Below, piece by piece: positions 8,054 to 16,489 of a stretch of 26,379 nucleotides of DNA. The stretch is from a virus. The stretch's first letter is position 1. Each line of letters starts with the position of its first letter. The stretch spans positions 1-26,379 of the IMG/VR virus record IMGVR_UViG_3300021964_000438, one strand, 5' to 3'. A program made the position numbers and the translations under genes. The notes below the pieces were generated by a model that was given only the letters and a program-made list of their open reading frames with translations, made no database searches and was not told where the DNA came from.

Positions 8054-8893
8054 TTGTCAAGAAATCAGGATCGCCTAGGCGGCGTTCAACAGCCTGACAC
8101 GAGCCCCCCACCCCAGCAGGGTGGTGGGGGTTTCTCGTTTGTAGTTCCAACTGAATTTGTGGAACTACCATCACAGGGTCGCTTCTACCCACAAGGTCAC
8201 CCGTTACATGGTAAAGACTCAATCGAGCTTCGCCAAATGACCGCAAAAGAAGAGGATATGCTCACATCGAGAACACTACTCAAGAAGGGTGTTGCTCTTG
8301 ATAGAGTTATTGCTAGTATTATTGTAGACAAATCAATTGACCCAGACTCCCTCCTTGTTGGTGATCGCAATGCGATTATCATCGCCACAAGAGTTGCAGG
8401 CTACGGCAGCAAGTATGACACTAAGGTTTCTTGCCCCAGTTGTGGAACAAACCAAGAGTACTCTTTTGATCTAAACCAAGCAAATGTTACAGATGGTTCT
8501 GATGCACGCGATCTTGGTGTAAAAACCAATGAGGACGGAACATTCAATGTTACGCTACCTATGACAAATGTTGATGTTTGTTTCCGACTCCTCAATGGCA
8601 GAGATGAAAAGTCTTTCCTTAATGGTATGCAGGCAGACAAGAAGACTAAAAATGAAAGAAACATTACAAGACAGCTTGCAACAATCATTGTTTCTCTAAA
8701 TGGAGACTCATCAATTCAGGCAAAGCAGTACTTTATTGACAATGTTCCCTCATTGGATTCTCGACATCTACGATTGGCCTACCGTCTAGCTGCCCCAAAC
8801 ATTGATCTAACTCAGCACTTTGAGTGTTCAGAATGTTCCCACGAGCAGGACATGGAGGTGCCGCTTTCAGCGGATTTCTTTTGGTTTAACTGA
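8054..8893 (+). CDS. Baseplate hub/tail-assembly protein, gp26-like, with Cys4 zinc ribbon
   Basis: This 279-aa protein starts at TTG, with GAGGT 5 nt upstream; no better start exists in frame before the conserved region. It resembles the T4 gp26-type baseplate family: VELPSQGRFYPQGHPL, then IELRQMTAKEEDMLTSRTLL and VTLPMTNVDVCFRLLNGRDE. Two CxxC pairs, CPSCG near residue 132 and CSECS near 260, probably fold together as a zinc ribbon. In T4, gp26 and gp51 act in hub assembly rather than as major structural parts. Its place between tube and tape measure matches that of tail-assembly chaperones in other phages, so a chaperone role is a reasonable inference. The first 35 codons are Pro/Gly/Gln-rich and are encoded by a terminator-like hairpin. 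The downstream frame begins 7 nt after the stop. Confidence 0.6.
   Translation: MSRNQDRLGGVQQPDTSPPPQQGGGGFSFVVPTEFVELPSQGRFYPQGHPLHGKDSIELRQMTAKEEDMLTSRTLLKKGVALDRVIASIIVDKSIDPDSLLVGDRNAIIIATRVAGYGSKYDTKVSCPSCGTNQEYSFDLNQANVTDGSDARDLGVKTNEDGTFNVTLPMTNVDVCFRLLNGRDEKSFLNGMQADKKTKNERNITRQLATIIVSLNGDSSIQAKQYFIDNVPSLDSRHLRLAYRLAAPNIDLTQHFECSECSHEQDMEVPLSADFFWFN
8105..8130 (+). other. Terminator-like hairpin inside the gp26-like coding start
   Basis: The arms CCCCCACC (8105-8112) and GGTGGGGG (8123-8130) form an 8-bp stem with a 10-nt loop, followed by TTTCTCGTTT. The arms are identical to those of the terminator at 22176-22199. It lies about 50 bases into the gp26-like gene and encodes the Pro/Gln/Gly segment. 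It could lower transcription or translation of the hub genes relative to the tube gene. Confidence 0.6.
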
Positions 8894-8900
8894 AGAATAT

Positions 8901-9128
8901 ATGGAGAACATATACGAGCAGTTTTTCTTCCTCAAGTATTCAGGTGGATGGAGTTTTTCCGAAGCATACAACCTGCCTGTAGGTCTCAGAAACTGGTTTG
9001 TTAAGAGACTTGTCAAACAACTTGAGATGGAGAAGGAAGCAATTGAAAAAGCCTCCAAGGGTAAGGGTGGTGGTTATCAAGAACTAACACCGCATAACCA
9101 ACCACCTTCTCCTAAAAAACTCTATTAA
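8901..9128 (+). CDS. Small protein before tape measure (gp51-position, possible tail-assembly chaperone)
   Basis: A 75-aa protein from ATG 8901 (MENIYEQFFFLKYSG, then WSFSEAYNLPVGLRNWFVKR). It has a Trp/Phe-rich N-terminal half and a Lys/Glu-rich tail. I recognise the pattern 'KY-x-G-WS-x-EAYNLP-x-LR-WF' as that of short genes next to gp26 in T4-like phages, sometimes labelled gp51-like; the similarity to T4 gp51 (249 aa) itself is uncertain. The frame is open upstream to an ATG at 8820 inside the gp26-like gene and lies in the +1 frame relative to it. There is no clear SD, so it depends either on coupling to the TGA 7 nt upstream or on a frameshift. A terminator follows immediately. Confidence 0.6.
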   Translation: MENIYEQFFFLKYSGGWSFSEAYNLPVGLRNWFVKRLVKQLEMEKEAIEKASKGKGGGYQELTPHNQPPSPKKLY

Positions 9129-9131
9129 ACT

Positions 9132-9159
9132 AAGGCTGCTGATGCAGCCTTTCGTTTTT
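9132..9159 (+). terminator. Rho-independent terminator before tape measure gene
   Basis: An 8-bp stem AAGGCTGC / GCAGCCTT (9132-9139 with 9144-9151) with a TGAT loop is followed by TCGTTTTT. It ends the sheath-tube-hub transcript; a fresh ACTATTTA box follows within 10 bases. Confidence 0.88.
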
Positions 9160-9167
9160 ATGGCGTT

Positions 9168-9175
9168 ACTATTTA
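9168..9175 (+). promoter_or_regulatory. Candidate late promoter box ACTATTTA before tape measure gene
   Basis: This copy of the octamer lies between the terminator at 9132-9159 and the tape measure start, 23 nt before ATG 9199. That is almost the same spacing as the copy before the gp13-like gene (22 nt). A promoter is needed here because the terminator isolates the gene. Confidence 0.5.
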
Positions 9176-9198
9176 TGATATAGAGCGAGGGCTTTTCT

Positions 9199-11820
9199 AT
9201 GGCTGAGATTGATGCCGCAATTAATAAGCTTATATCTGAACTAAAGAAACTCAAGGGAGATACTGGCCGAACTGGTACAGGCGCTTCTTCTAAGATTAAA
9301 GAAGACGCCAAAAATGCAGAAGAAATTAAAAAAATACAAGAAGAAATTAATGCTCTTTATGATGACAGAGAACGCAAAAATAATAGAGAATTAGATCAAG
9401 CCCGAAAAAAGAAGAATTTAGCAGAAGATGAACTTCAGAAAGTTACCGATAGCCTTGCAAATAAAGAAAAGTTAACCGAAGAAGACAAAAAACAGTTAGA
9501 ACTAGCTACACAAAAAGTAAATAAAGCAGAAGAATTTGTAAACACCCTCCGTGATGCACAGAGGGCTGTTGATGATCTTTCTGATTCTTTCTCAAATATA
9601 TTTGGTGGTCCAGACGCAGTAAAAATTGAAGATGTCTTTGATCCCAAGAAGATTGCTGGTGTAGTTGGAGGCTTATCAAAGATAGCTGAAACTGGAAAAG
9701 GCGTAGAATTGGCTACAGAACTGGCTGCCAAGTCATCAGAGAAGTTTGTTGGGGCAATATTCAAGATGTCTATGCAACTTGCTGATAACGAAGCAAAGTT
9801 CATGAAGGCCACAGGTGCTAATAAGGCGTTTGCAAGGTCTGTCACAAATTCATATGAAGAAATGCGCTCGTTTGGGGCAACCTCGGAAGAAGTCAGCGCA
9901 ACATATCAAGAGTTGTTTGGTAACTTCACTGATTTTACAATGTTGAATCAACAACAAAGAGAATCACTTGCAGAGACTGGTGTAGCCCTAAGCAAGCTTG
10001 GTATTTCAAATGCAGACTTTGCAAAGTCAATTCAAATATCGACCAAAGCAATGGGCATGAGCGCTGAACAAGCAGGACAAAACATGCTTAATCTCGAAAA
10101 GTTTGCTGAAGACTTGGGTGTAGCCCCACAACAATTGGCAGCAGACTTCGCAGGCGCGGGTGATATGCTTGCAAAGATGGGTGATCAAGGCACCAAGGCG
10201 TTCAAAGACCTTGCAATCGTAGCCAAGACTACCGGTATGCAGATGCAAAGCATCATAAACCTCACAAACAAGTTTGATACTTTTGAAGGCGCTGCAGATC
10301 AGGCAGGAAAGCTCAATGCTGCACTTGGTGGCAACTTTGTTAACGCTATGGACCTAATGATGGCTACTGATCCTGCTGAACGCTTTGGCATGATTCGAGA
10401 TTCCATACTTGATGCTGGGCTATCTTTTGATGATATGTCATACTACCAGAAGAATTTCTACAAAGATTCTCTTGGGTTGTCTGATGTTGGAGAACTTGCT
10501 GCGCTTATGAGTGGCGATATGGATCTTGTATCAGGGGCTACACAAGAAAGCGCTCAGTCCATGATAGATGCAAAGAAGCGTGCCCACGAAATGGCTACAA
10601 TGCAGGAAAACCTAAACACAATGTTGGCCAACATGATTCCAATCATTACACCTTTGATTGATTTAATGAAAGACTTTACAGAGTATCTGGCAGAAAGCGA
10701 GAATCTAGCAAAAGCCTTACAAATAACCATGATGACTGTTACGGGTGCTTATGTTTTATACCAAGGCGCAATAAAGACCGCTGCATTTTTCACAACAGCA
10801 TATAATGTAGTTATGGGGCTTGCCAATATGATTGGAGCAACTCGACTAGGTGGATTGATGGCTGAGACACGAGCTAAGTTCCAAAATGCTATAGCTACAA
10901 GATTACAATCACAGGCTCAAAACAACCTTAACAATACTAGTGAAAAAGGTAACCAAATATCTGCCAATTCAATTAAGGCAATGCTAGCCATTGGTGCTGC
11001 AGCTTTGATGCTTGGTATAGGTATAGGATTAGCTGCATACGGGACTGCTCAATTAGCGGCTGCATTTAATGACTTGGGCAAAGCTGCGCCTTATGCAGCA
11101 GCCGGTATTATGTTCTTAATGGTGCCATTTGTTGCGTTCTTTGCTGCAGCAGCATTTATTGTTTATTCTGGCGTTGGTCCCGGAATTGCTGCAGTATTTT
11201 TGGCGATGGGAGCGGCAGCATTGTTGCTTGGGGCTGGTATTGCAGTTGCTGCATATGGTATGTCATTCTTGGTAAAAGCATTCATGGACATGGATCCCAA
11301 ACGAATAATAGCAATCTCAGTTGCAATGCTCGCATTCTCAGCTTCCTTGTACGCGCTAGCTGTCGCTGGAGCTACTGCCACAATGGGAGCACCCGGTCTT
11401 ATCGTATTAACAGCAGCAATAGTTGGCATGGCTTATGGATTGAGCCTTATTGAAGACCTCATAACAAATGTCGCTTATGCTTTTGTATCTTTCTTTGACA
11501 CAATCGCAGATCCAAGTACGGCCAATAACATCAAAGAAATTGCACAAGCAATTGAAGCAATCCCCATTAGAAAGAACATAGAGTTTGCAACTTCAATGAG
11601 TGCATTGGCAGCAGCAAATACAGCCGCCGCTGCTCTCGGAACAACACAGGCTGTAACTAAAGCCATCGTAGGTGGCAATAACCAGAACAACAACACTGCT
11701 GCGGCTCCTACACCTTACGAAGTTACAATCAACGTAATGCTAGATAGAGACAAACTTGCGACTGTTGTTCAAGAGATAAACGGCGAACAAGCTAAGAGAG
11801 CAATTCAAGGTACACAATAA
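9199..11820 (+). CDS. Tail tape measure protein
   Basis: This 873-aa protein is the likely tape measure, which sets tail length and lies inside the tube. The N-terminal 130 residues are charged and heptad-like (coiled coil). The middle (about 150-500) is Ala/Met/Gln-rich helix, with ANKAFARS- and AEQAGQNMLNLEKFAEDLG-type text seen in tape measures. Residues about 520-760 contain several long Ala/Gly/Leu hydrophobic stretches that could cross a membrane during DNA entry. The last 40 residues (EVTINVMLDRDKLATVVQEI) form the beta-strand/helix tail common at tape measure ends. It is longer than T4 gp29 (590 aa). The SD CGAGGG lies 7 nt before the ATG. The TAA overlaps the next ATG (TAATG). Position between tube and baseplate genes supports the call. 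Confidence 0.85.
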   Translation: MAEIDAAINKLISELKKLKGDTGRTGTGASSKIKEDAKNAEEIKKIQEEINALYDDRERKNNRELDQARKKKNLAEDELQKVTDSLANKEKLTEEDKKQLELATQKVNKAEEFVNTLRDAQRAVDDLSDSFSNIFGGPDAVKIEDVFDPKKIAGVVGGLSKIAETGKGVELATELAAKSSEKFVGAIFKMSMQLADNEAKFMKATGANKAFARSVTNSYEEMRSFGATSEEVSATYQELFGNFTDFTMLNQQQRESLAETGVALSKLGISNADFAKSIQISTKAMGMSAEQAGQNMLNLEKFAEDLGVAPQQLAADFAGAGDMLAKMGDQGTKAFKDLAIVAKTTGMQMQSIINLTNKFDTFEGAADQAGKLNAALGGNFVNAMDLMMATDPAERFGMIRDSILDAGLSFDDMSYYQKNFYKDSLGLSDVGELAALMSGDMDLVSGATQESAQSMIDAKKRAHEMATMQENLNTMLANMIPIITPLIDLMKDFTEYLAESENLAKALQITMMTVTGAYVLYQGAIKTAAFFTTAYNVVMGLANMIGATRLGGLMAETRAKFQNAIATRLQSQAQNNLNNTSEKGNQISANSIKAMLAIGAAALMLGIGIGLAAYGTAQLAAAFNDLGKAAPYAAAGIMFLMVPFVAFFAAAAFIVYSGVGPGIAAVFLAMGAAALLLGAGIAVAAYGMSFLVKAFMDMDPKRIIAISVAMLAFSASLYALAVAGATATMGAPGLIVLTAAIVGMAYGLSLIEDLITNVAYAFVSFFDTIADPSTANNIKEIAQAIEAIPIRKNIEFATSMSALAAANTAAAALGTTQAVTKAIVGGNNQNNNTAAAPTPYEVTINVMLDRDKLATVVQEINGEQAKRAIQGTQ
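10993..11283 (+). repeat. Internal duplication in tape measure hydrophobic region
   Basis: Residues 599-623 (nt 10993-11067) and 671-695 (nt 11209-11283) match at 16 of 25 positions, starting GAAALMLG and GAAALLLG and sharing the AAYG core. The spacing is 72 codons. This is a protein-level repeat of a hydrophobic hairpin; the DNA has diverged. Confidence 0.7.
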
Positions 11821-12938
11821 TGGCATACTTTACCCAAGACAAATATAAAGCACACGAACTTATCGCAGGAGAAAATAGAAGAGAATTTGATTTTTTTGAT
11901 GGTGCCGATGCTTTAGCCGGGTATGGCTATCGTATAGACATAACCCATGTGCCAACAAACGAAACAATATTTTTTAAAGCTTTTATCACAGCTTTTAATG
12001 ATACTTTTTCTCAAAACTGGAATTCAGAAGAGGTATATGGTAGAGCAGATCCAATTTATAATTTTAAAAACACAAATAGAAAAATATCTTTAGGATTTAA
12101 AATGGTTGCAGCTAGCGAAAGTGAAGCGTATGAAAACTTGACAAAAGCTCAGCAGTTAGCAAAATTCATGTATCCAAACTACACCGACGTTGATGGGGCC
12201 AAAACTGTTTCACAGTCTCCTCTAATAAGACTATCAATTATGAATTTATTAGGCAAGTATGAAGGAGAGGCTAAAAGTGTAGATAGCGATCCTAGAGAAG
12301 TATACAACAGCTACACCACCCCAGCAGAAGGTATGTTAGGTTTTTTTGACAACATAACCTTTAATTGGAATTTAGAAAATAACGAAGCTGGTGTATTCTA
12401 TCATCACGATGCTGATAATGAACACACCACCGCAGTTTTACCAAAACTAATAGAAGTCTCTATAGGCGGATTCTCGCCTATTCACGAGCAGCATCTAGGC
12501 TGGGATGAAAACGGACGCTTTGGAGGAGAGTTTATAGGCAGAGATGATAAAGGTAACGCACAATATAGTTATCAAGATAATTTTCCATATGGTGCCTCAA
12601 GTGCAAACATAGGTGGTCCTGATGGGGTACTTGATTTGCCTTCTCAAGAATCAACTATTCCAAAACCAGCGTACTCCGAGGATGAGCTTTCAAAAGATGA
12701 GAGAGCACAGGCAGAAGCTGCTATTGCAAACGCTCAAGCACGATATGGTGGCATGTTTGGAAACATGAGAAGAAACAGAGATTTGAAGAGAATGGATAAA
12801 TATAGTAGCTCAAAGAGGCAGTATGTACAATCTGCCCTTGCAGGGCAAGAAGCAATAGATAACAACTATCTAGATGAAGGGCTATCAAGCCAAGAATACA
12901 GTCAGATGTTTGACGATACATACGATTTTGTGGAGTAA
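11820..12938 (+). CDS. Baseplate tail-tube initiator/cap, gp48/gp54-like
   Basis: This 372-aa protein probably starts or caps the tube on the baseplate. Its first 130 residues contain the block ETIFFKAFITAFNDTFSQNW, followed by EEVYGRADPIYNFKNTNRKI and then FKMVAASESEAYENL and LAKFMYPNY. This pattern (a strand, 'WN-x-E-x2-YGR-x-DPIY', then a helix and 'YP-Y') is found in gp48/gp54-position tail proteins of T4-like and jumbo phages; they share the tube fold. The C-terminal 100 residues are charged and Ala/Asp/Arg-rich with no recognised domain. It overlaps the tape measure stop by one base, with AAGG 9 nt upstream. The A+T content rises noticeably from here on. Which T4 gene it matches is not settled. 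Confidence 0.55.
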   Translation: MAYFTQDKYKAHELIAGENRREFDFFDGADALAGYGYRIDITHVPTNETIFFKAFITAFNDTFSQNWNSEEVYGRADPIYNFKNTNRKISLGFKMVAASESEAYENLTKAQQLAKFMYPNYTDVDGAKTVSQSPLIRLSIMNLLGKYEGEAKSVDSDPREVYNSYTTPAEGMLGFFDNITFNWNLENNEAGVFYHHDADNEHTTAVLPKLIEVSIGGFSPIHEQHLGWDENGRFGGEFIGRDDKGNAQYSYQDNFPYGASSANIGGPDGVLDLPSQESTIPKPAYSEDELSKDERAQAEAAIANAQARYGGMFGNMRRNRDLKRMDKYSSSKRQYVQSALAGQEAIDNNYLDEGLSSQEYSQMFDDTYDFVE

Positions 12939-12941
12939 GGC

Positions 12942-13277
12942 ATGTCAAGATACGGAAGTTCAAATGTAACAAATAACGATTCAGATTTTTACTCTCCTCT
13001 CGCAGAGAAGAGAGGACTGAAAGCAATCCAGCATTTTCAAACTGTTGTTATACATAATCCTCAAATCTTTGAAAGAATGCAGATTCGTACCAATTCTCAC
13101 GTTTGGAAGTACGGAGATAGATACTACAAGCTAGCAAACACTTATTATGGTGACCCACAACTGTGGTGGATTATTGCTTGGTACAATGGATACCCAACAG
13201 AGGTGAATGTTAAGGTTGGAGATGTTTTGGAAATACCATTGAATTTTGAGCAAATTATTGAAGTACTAGGGGTATAA
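12942..13277 (+). CDS. Baseplate protein with LysM-like fold, gp53-like
   Basis: A 111-aa protein. The central text YGDRYYKLANTYYGDPQLWW followed by IIAWYNG matches the LysM-like part of T4 gp53 (ELANAIYGNPQLYWVLL), a wedge protein that joins baseplate sectors. The ending NVKVGDVLEIPL is the usual last strand of LysM-type tail proteins. A short LysM-like protein just after the tape measure is also standard in other contractile systems. The SD GGAG lies 6 nt before the ATG and the gene is 3 bases from its upstream neighbour. Confidence 0.65.
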   Translation: MSRYGSSNVTNNDSDFYSPLAEKRGLKAIQHFQTVVIHNPQIFERMQIRTNSHVWKYGDRYYKLANTYYGDPQLWWIIAWYNGYPTEVNVKVGDVLEIPLNFEQIIEVLGV

Positions 13278-13278
13278 T

Positions 13279-16200
13279 ATGTCCTGCAAGTATCAAGCCT
13301 CTTTTGAGGCAGCACAACCAGAAAAGAAAAAAGAACTATTATTAGAAAAATGTTCTGTGTTGGAAAGTTGTGCCGATAATTTTAAAAAATCTTCAGAAGC
13401 TTTTACCAAAGTCAAAGGTCAGTTATCTCAATATGATGCGTACTTACAGACCCTAGTAGATACCAGACCTCCTCCGGAAAGTGTAAAGCCTCCCAAGAGT
13501 ATTTCATTTTTAAATGCCACTTCTTTTGATTCTCTAAATGGCATCTATAGGGCTACAGATTATTATTATAAAGGAGGTGATGGGCTTCTCAATCCAAGTA
13601 GAACTGGAACTCCAGATGATGAAGATATCAAAGAAGATATCAAAAATAATCCTCATATCATAAAGTCTACCAATGAAGATAGCAAAGAGTCATTATCTTG
13701 GTATATCGATACCATAAATCAGGCCGTCTCTGACCCAGAGACTTATTTTGGAGTAGAAGCTTCAGAGCTAACTGAACAATTTGCCAAACTTGCAGAACTA
13801 AAAAAGGTTTTGCAAGAAATGGCAAAAATACTAATCAATGTATCTACGCAGAATTGCGCAGAAAAAGTTTTCATAATTGAGCAGCAACAAAAAGCTATCT
13901 CTGCTAGTGAAACTGGAGTAGCTAGTACTGGTCGCGGCGGCTATGGTGATCTTCCACTCGATGAGAGAGTGGCAGCAGCAGAAGCCCTCGCCGCAGATGT
14001 TGGAGCAGGTACAGGCGCTGGTATTTTACTTAACATACCAAAAGACTTTAGCGAGCAGTGCATATTTTTATCTCAAATTTTTCAGTTTGCAGAGTATCAT
14101 AGAGATTTCCAAGGCGGAGCGTCAGGAACTGGAACTGTGGATTCCGTGGATGTTCGCACAAGAATGACATTAAACGCTATACAGGGTGGGGGAACTGGAA
14201 AAGGCGATGAAATCGTATTGAAAAAGCTTCCATATTATGGTGGCAATTCATTTAACAGTTCTTTAGTTGTAGAAGGGCAGCCGTTCGGTTTCATAAACCG
14301 CTTAACCCAATACCAGCAGATGTCTCAGTTCTTCGAGGCCACAAATGCACAATTAGCCAACCTGCAGCCAATGATCAGGCTGTTCAAGGTTATACCAGAA
14401 GGTAAGAGTGAAATCCAAGTTCCGTTTAAGTTCGATACTTTTGCAAATGCCAGCGATGTTGAAGAGCTTCTTACCAGAAAAGATAAAAGAGGATTCGGCG
14501 TAGGTATAAGTAATTTTAATTATGTTTTGGATGGCAACAATCCTTTTGCTGTTAAGAAAAGTATTCAAGCGAATCTCACTATAAAAGCAGCAAATATGTC
14601 AGAGCTTTTAAAAAATCGAGAAATTAAAGGACAAACCTTTAGATATGTAGATTTGGCACTTAAGACAGGAAAATCAATAAAAGAAAAAACTGGCAATAAA
14701 GAACTAGATTTTAGAATAAAAGCCGTTATTGGTATAGAGAGACCAAACGGAGAACATAAAGCAGGAAATTTTTATGAAATCGAAGAAGCAATAAAGAATA
14801 ACTTTGTTACTCTTAACTTGACCCCGGTGACTCATACTTTCGATTTTGATGAAACCGGTGCAGTAACTTTTAAAATTGAATATAGAGCTTACATAGAAGA
14901 GTATTTTGATAAAGCAAGAATGAATATCTTTGCTGATCCTATTATCAGTACAAGCGTTATCGAAAGAAGACTAGCCCTCAAAACTCAAAGAAAGAATTGT
15001 ACAGATGAAGACCAAGTTAAAAAGCTAAATGAATTTATAGAACAAGACGCGGATTCAGTTAAACAAGAAAAAATTGATAGTTTGAAGTTTTTAACTTCCG
15101 AATTGAATAAGAAAAAATATATCTATTTTTTGAGCTTAAGCCAAGAGCAGTTTAACGATTTTATTACAAAAGGTCCGTTTGCAGATGTTAGTGACATTAG
15201 GGACTCTATATCTTTAGATGGCACAAACGTTGAAACATTAAACACAGAATTAGAAGAAAACTTTCAAAAAGCTTACGAGGCAGCAAAAGATAATAAGAAT
15301 CTAGAAAATTCATTTAAGCTTTCTGGGATTGCTGGTAGACAGTTTGCCTTTTTCTATCTTGGTGATTTAGTTGATTTAATAATGGAAAAAATTGATAACA
15401 ATTTACAAGTTGCAGCCACAAACTTAACAAACAATTATAAAGGTCTTGAGATCGATGAAGATGTTTTAACAAAAGAACGAGAAGTGCTAAACAATTCTAT
15501 TGGTCAGTTTAAAAAGATGAGGGTTGTTTTGGGGCCTGTTGAGATAGTAGATCATAGAAACCAAACTTCAAGCAGAAATGTAAGCTTTTCTGATATACCC
15601 ATATCATTGAATTATTTCAACGAATGGTTGACTACCAAGTTGCTAGCAAAAGATAGCGCTAACTACCCACTTACACAGTTCTTAAACGATTTGATGAATG
15701 ACTTGGTGAGAAATTATCTAAATGATGATAGCTGTTATTCTTTTAATATAAAACAGAAGGTCAGGGTTTTTCAGTCCACTCTAACATCTTATAAACAAAA
15801 AGGTCAAGAAGAAGATGATATTTCCAAGATTGCAAAAAATAATCCACGCCGACGTTTAGATTTGGATAGTAAGGATCTACAGCTTCCTGTGTTAAACATT
15901 GGCGGACATAAGAACTTTAAGATAGGCAACATGAATCCAAATTTGGAGAATCACTATTTTGTTTATTATGCAGGCAGAGTTCAGCCAAAAGAATTCATGA
16001 CTGGTAATCGAGAACTAGACCAATCAAGAGGTATTTTTCATTACATTCTTGGCAGAGACAGAGGAATTGTAAAAAATATTAAATTGAACAAGACAGATTC
16101 ACCCGGATTAAAAGAAGTAAGATTTGAGCAAGAAGGCTATGATGGTTTATATCAATTAAGAGAAATTTATGATGTAAACATTGATACATTCGCAAATATT

Positions 16201-16488
16201 CATGCTTTCCCCGGTACATATATTTATGTTGAACCAAGAGGGTTTTCGCCATCATTGGGTGCGATAGATTTGAAGAAATTTGATTTAACTGATTTGGGTA
16301 TCGGTGGCTACTATATGATTATAAACTCTGAGCATAATTTTGAAGCAGGGGTCATGGCAACAAGCCTAACGGCCAAATGGGTTCAGTCACTTGATGCAGA
16401 CAATAAAGAAAGCGAATCGGATTCTTCTAGTGGAAGCGGAGATAAGACAGTTAAAAAGTGTACAGTAGCAGCAGCAGGGAGTTCATGA
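13279..16488 (+). CDS. Large baseplate protein, possibly hub (1069 aa)
   Basis: I do not recognise a named family with certainty. The N-terminal 130 residues are charged, with several Cys (C3, C25, C31). Residues about 320-560 form a beta-rich block (GFINRLTQYQQMSQFFEATN, then IRLFKVIPEG and VPFKFDTFA). The last 150 residues have GRDRGIVKNIKLNKTDSPGL, an R-x-FEQEGYDGL-x2-LREIYDV segment, PGTYIYVEPRG, and LGIGGYYMIINSEH before a strand ending in TAKWV. That ending (a short G-x-YYMI strand, a His, then an out-going strand) resembles the last part of hub proteins of the gp27/gpD type. A Ser-rich tail follows. Its position after the LysM-like gene also fits a hub. It starts one base after the previous stop. 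Confidence 0.5.
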   Translation: MSCKYQASFEAAQPEKKKELLLEKCSVLESCADNFKKSSEAFTKVKGQLSQYDAYLQTLVDTRPPPESVKPPKSISFLNATSFDSLNGIYRATDYYYKGGDGLLNPSRTGTPDDEDIKEDIKNNPHIIKSTNEDSKESLSWYIDTINQAVSDPETYFGVEASELTEQFAKLAELKKVLQEMAKILINVSTQNCAEKVFIIEQQQKAISASETGVASTGRGGYGDLPLDERVAAAEALAADVGAGTGAGILLNIPKDFSEQCIFLSQIFQFAEYHRDFQGGASGTGTVDSVDVRTRMTLNAIQGGGTGKGDEIVLKKLPYYGGNSFNSSLVVEGQPFGFINRLTQYQQMSQFFEATNAQLANLQPMIRLFKVIPEGKSEIQVPFKFDTFANASDVEELLTRKDKRGFGVGISNFNYVLDGNNPFAVKKSIQANLTIKAANMSELLKNREIKGQTFRYVDLALKTGKSIKEKTGNKELDFRIKAVIGIERPNGEHKAGNFYEIEEAIKNNFVTLNLTPVTHTFDFDETGAVTFKIEYRAYIEEYFDKARMNIFADPIISTSVIERRLALKTQRKNCTDEDQVKKLNEFIEQDADSVKQEKIDSLKFLTSELNKKKYIYFLSLSQEQFNDFITKGPFADVSDIRDSISLDGTNVETLNTELEENFQKAYEAAKDNKNLENSFKLSGIAGRQFAFFYLGDLVDLIMEKIDNNLQVAATNLTNNYKGLEIDEDVLTKEREVLNNSIGQFKKMRVVLGPVEIVDHRNQTSSRNVSFSDIPISLNYFNEWLTTKLLAKDSANYPLTQFLNDLMNDLVRNYLNDDSCYSFNIKQKVRVFQSTLTSYKQKGQEEDDISKIAKNNPRRRLDLDSKDLQLPVLNIGGHKNFKIGNMNPNLENHYFVYYAGRVQPKEFMTGNRELDQSRGIFHYILGRDRGIVKNIKLNKTDSPGLKEVRFEQEGYDGLYQLREIYDVNIDTFANIHAFPGTYIYVEPRGFSPSLGAIDLKKFDLTDLGIGGYYMIINSEHNFEAGVMATSLTAKWVQSLDADNKESESDSSSGSGDKTVKKCTVAAAGSS

Positions 16489-16489
16489 T

